A stretch of 64,000 bases of DNA from Apostichopus japonicus (lineage: Eukaryota; Echinodermata; Holothuroidea; Aspidochirotida; Stichopodidae). The position numbers and the translations under genes are program-made. Below are positions 60,888 through 64,000 of the stretch, piece by piece; position 1 is the first letter of the stretch, and each line of letters begins with the position of its first letter. The stretch spans positions 19,858,821 to 19,922,820 of the forward strand of contig NC_092578.1 of the NCBI RefSeq assembly GCF_037975245.1. The letters run 5' to 3'. The notes under the pieces are model-generated. The model was not told the origin of the DNA. It worked only from the letters and a program-made list of their open reading frames with translations, and ran no database searches.

Positions 60888-63800
60888 TCAGGGGGATGAA
60901 ATAGGTTCCATCTGAATTTTCTCAGTGGTGTTTTCGTCACTGTTAACATTTTGATTTCCTTTGGGGGTTTTGGAACTCAATGAACCTGTGGATCTCGTAT
61001 TGGAACTTTCCATAACTTTGTATCCTCCAGTCTGCCCAAAAATTAACCTCCATTCCATTTGGACCTCCTGGTTTCTCACACAGAAGAGGAGAAAGATGAA
61101 TAATCCTTGCAGGGAGTTGCATATGAGGAAGAGGAGGTTAAATATAAACTGGGCACCACCTATCGCTAAGAATCCAAACAGCCAGGCGAGACCCAGCAGC
61201 ATCAAGATGGATATGGCGTTTTGGATGCGTTTAATGTTTTCTTTCCTGGGATCATCCTTCTTGAACTGTGGGCGACATGTGATTTGTTTGATTATTAAGA
61301 CAAACATGACCAGATTGAAGACCAGCATGACAGCGATGAACAGAACAACACCAATGGAAAATGTCATGGTACCTGCTTGCGGAAAACAGCTGCAGGAGAG
61401 AGAGGATCAGATGATGTCAAAAAAATCACTGACCTTATAAATAGATGAAACAGTTGCTATATAGCTGAGGATATTTAAGAGCACCGTTTTCCTAAGTAAT
61501 GGTTTGTGTGAGGATAAACAGGACCAGCTCTTTCTTTGTTGTAACAGATAAAGAACCTGCCTGAACTTAGTAATCCACTGATGGTCATAAATAGAAGACC
61601 TTCCCCAGTGTGTGTGATCCCTAGATGTTTGTTAACAGCCGAATGTCCCAACTGTTTGTGGTCAATACATCTTCATCAATCGCAGATATAACCTATTGTT
61701 TATATGGTCAATGCATGTTTATGATCAGCAGCATTAGCCTATTGTTTGAGGTCCATGCATGTTTATGATCAGCAGATTTAACCTATTGTCTATGGCCCAT
61801 GCATGTTTATGATCAGCAGATATAACCTATTGTTTGAGGTCCATGCATGTTTATGATCAGCAGATATAACCTATTGTTTGAGGTCCATGCATGTTGATGA
61901 TCAGCAGATTTAACCTATTGTTTGAGGTCTATGCATGATTATGATCAGCAGATTTAACCTATTGTCTATGGCCCATGCATGTTTATGATCGGCAGAATTA
62001 ACCTATTGTTTGAGGTCCATGCATGTTTATGATCAGCAGATATAAGCTATTGTTTATGGCCCATGCATGTTTATGATCAGCAGCATTAGCCTATTGTTTG
62101 AGGTCCATGCATGTTTATGATCAGCAGATTTAACCTATTGTTTGAGGTCCATGCATGTTCATGATCAGCGGATTTAACCTATTGTTTGAGGTCTATGCGT
62201 GTTTATGATCAGCAGATATAACCTATTGTTTGAGGCCCATGCATGTTTATGATCAGCAGATTTAACCTATTGTTTGAGGTCCATGCATGTTCAAAAACAG
62301 CAGAATTAACTTAACATTATATTAGCACTCTTGAAATATATTCCCTCTCACCAGTGGCGGCGGAACCGGGGGGGCTTGGGGGGGCTCAGCCCCCCCAATA
62401 AAAAAGTTGAGGGGGCAAATGCATGATAATCCAATATTTACCAAGGCTCCGAAACGTGCATCTGCCCATTTTTCAATGCATACTTGTCGATCTGTCCGAT
62501 GCACACTATATAGGTGTAATAATTTTAGTAATTGCTGGGGGACCCTCGGCCCGTCCCCTGGCTATAGACCACATTGTCACCCCAACCGCGTCTTCACGCC
62601 CCGTGAAAAGTGGAAGCAGTGAGTGTGAGTACCAGTAAGCGTAACACAACTTCGTCTTAGGCCAATGACTTGCCTCATTTCAGCCAGTTCTCCAACATCC
62701 CCTTACTTAGTGCCGGAGCGTCCATATATACAGTCAGGGGGCGGATGCCCCCCCCCCCCTGACAGACTCAAATGGACTGCCGGCGCCCTTTTCAGCTTTT
62801 CACTATACTTTTACTTATTCGCTATTATTGACTATTTTATTGCGCTCTCATATACCTTTTGACATTTGTCATATTCTGTTGGCGTAATTTTCCGACAAAA
62901 TGGCGACGACACCTATTTATTCTCCGTTTATCTGCAAATTAGCAAGGCCCGGAAAGGGTCATTTCCTGCAATCTAGGGAGTATCTTTACTCAAAATTTTT
63001 CTGTACGCTCCGCGCCAACCTGTGGTGGCGCTCCGCTTAGATAGTGTCGAGAGCGCCCCTACAGACCATTCTTGCCCCCCCCCGACCAATACCCCTAGCT
63101 CCGCCACTGTCCTTACTACACTCAAAAACGTCTTTGTGAGTACACTACGAGTATAATAGCTACTCTCTTAAAACACCATCGAATATACAAATTACAATGT
63201 TTTTACAGACTTTTACGTGCAATCTGAGAAATTGCAGACTTGAGACCCATATTTTAGAGCTAGGTATTCGCAGCATAAAACACACGGGAAGTGCCGTGTC
63301 CGGCCATCTGGGGGTTTGAAATAACCCAAAATTTTCTTGTACGCTCCGCGCCAACCCATGGTGGCGCTCCGCTTAGATAGTCTTCACACATTAGCCCCCC
63401 CAATAATTTTTCCGTTCCGCCGCGCCTGCCTCTCACTAAAGCATTTAATGTGTAATTAAATACTCCTTGAAATATATGCCAAATTATTTGGAAGGTTGAT
63501 CAAAACAACAACTCTCACAAGCTAAAAATTGGGAGCAAGACTGAAGGTCATTAACAGAGGAACTGCAATCCATCAGGATGTTACTTACTAATCTCCTCTG
63601 TAATTTACTGACTTCACAGCGACCGATACTACCACAACCACAAGAGGAAGACCTGTCAAAAATGAATGTAACAGTTTATTAACTGATCTTGCATAGGGTG
63701 CATCATACTTCCAAACTGTCCATTACTTTGTAAATTACAGATTGCAAAGAGGATCCAGTTTGTCACTCTGGATATTTTGGAGGTAATTTTGTGGTTTAAC

Positions 63801-64000
63801 CCTTTGAATCAATATCACATGAACCACTGGCCCTCAAACATTGTCTGTTCCCTCCCCCTCCCCCCCCATCACCATAGATATGAACCCTATTGCACCTCCT
63901 CTGAATATATGGAACTTAAATACTTATACAAATAATGATTACCCCATGCAACCAAAGCTGCCTTCTTCATAAAATGTTGGACACCTGAGTTAAAGACTTT
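60888..64000 (-). CDS. Adhesion G-protein-coupled receptor, last three exons (TM3 end to C-terminus), partial
   Basis: The exons are 63943-64000 (continuing beyond the window), 63589-63652 and 60888-61389 on the - strand, joined in phase 1 and phase 2. They encode the end of TM3 with HFMKKAALVAWG, TM4 with GLPLVVVVVSVAV, then YCFPQAGTM leading into TM5, TM6 (LGLAWLFGFLAIGG) and TM7 (NSLQGLFIF), and a Ser/Asn-rich tail ending at 60888. This is the standard adhesion-receptor seven-helix pattern at the plasma membrane. The gene's 5' end lies right of the window. It is the inverted paralogue of the exon at 161-662. Candidate polyadenylation signals (AATAAA on the - strand) lie near 60713-60727. 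Its 2.2-kb last intron holds a 45-bp minisatellite and MITE 5. Confidence 0.9.
61655..62300. repeat. 45-bp minisatellite, about 14 copies
   Basis: Units contain AACCTATTGTTTGAGGTCC and ATGCATGTTTATGATCAGCA. It lies in the last intron of the right GPCR. Confidence 0.93.
62352..63428. mobile_element. hAT-like MITE 5, with a nested element
   Basis: The 1077-bp element runs from CAGTGGCGGCGGAACC to TTCCGCCGCGCCTG and is flanked by the exact 8-bp duplication CCTCTCAC (62344-62351, 63429-63436). It carries two copies of a GCTCCGCGCCAAC...GTGGCGCTCCGC palindromic stretch (about 63006-63050 and 63341-63380). It lies in the last intron of the right GPCR. Confidence 0.92.
62708..63109. mobile_element. 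Element nested in MITE 5
   Basis: Ends TAGTGCCGGAGC and GCTCCGCCACTG are inverted repeats of each other with two mismatches. The flanks CCCTTACT and TCCTTACT (62700-62707, 63110-63117) match at seven of eight bases. The size is 402 bp, with no coding capacity. Confidence 0.75.

Larger units (their letters stand above)
58350..61558 (-). repeat. Right arm of the large inverted duplication
   Basis: Reverse complement of 1-2014. Compared with the left arm it carries a 990-bp hAT-like element (58839-59828), a 156-bp insertion (60436-60591) and a longer AT run (about 60776-60820). Apart from these insertions, non-coding identity looks high along the whole length. Confidence 0.9.

Noticed and set aside
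60961-61440. 159-codon + strand frame opposite the GPCR exon, and its counterpart at 191-589
   Set aside because: Antisense shadow of a strongly conserved coding exon on the other strand.

Overview
The window is eukaryotic: every recognisable gene is split into short exons with GT/AG borders and matching codon phases, and the introns and spacers are full of minisatellites, microsatellites and small non-autonomous DNA transposons. The gene content (adhesion GPCR, Ig-domain receptor with an RTK-type kinase fold, animal-type carnitine acyltransferases) means an animal. Repeat style, exon sizes and the frequent TAGGCCTA-type words suggest a marine deuterostome, most likely an echinoderm (a sea cucumber would fit). 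The phylum is inference.

Layout. (1) 161-662, + strand: last coding exon of an adhesion GPCR (TM5-TM7 and tail) whose upstream exons lie left of the window. (2) 3657-12286, + strand: a nearly complete 14-exon gene for a receptor with two Ig domains, one membrane span and a tyrosine-kinase-like domain that has lost almost every catalytic residue (a receptor pseudokinase). (3) 12287-19503: a gene-poor spacer with one copy of a dispersed repeat and a U2-snRNA-headed element. (4) 19504-28702, 33464-44943 and 48342-56408, all - strand: a head-to-tail array of three carnitine O-octanoyltransferase (CROT)-like genes with identical exon architecture. The first two are intact 15-exon genes (607 and 611 aa). 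The third shows only exons 10-15, lacks the catalytic-histidine exon in this window and carries a one-base deletion. (5) 60888-64000, - strand: the last three exons of a second adhesion GPCR, closely related to the one at the left edge.

The two GPCR ends lie in the arms of a large inverted duplication (1-2014 and 58350-61558) that brackets the receptor gene and the CROT array. The right arm carries two insertions that the left arm lacks, so they postdate the duplication. One is a hAT-type element with perfect 8-bp target-site duplications.

Mobile DNA is mostly short: five hAT-like MITEs with GC-rich termini and 8-bp duplications, two further elements nested inside two of them, one Mutator-like MITE with a 9-bp duplication, and LINE 3' ends. 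No bacterial, viral or CRISPR features were seen. The strongest oddities are a 178-bp tandem array that amplifies an exon-intron border six times inside the pseudokinase gene, the palindromic breakpoint of the inverted duplication, and the U2-headed element.
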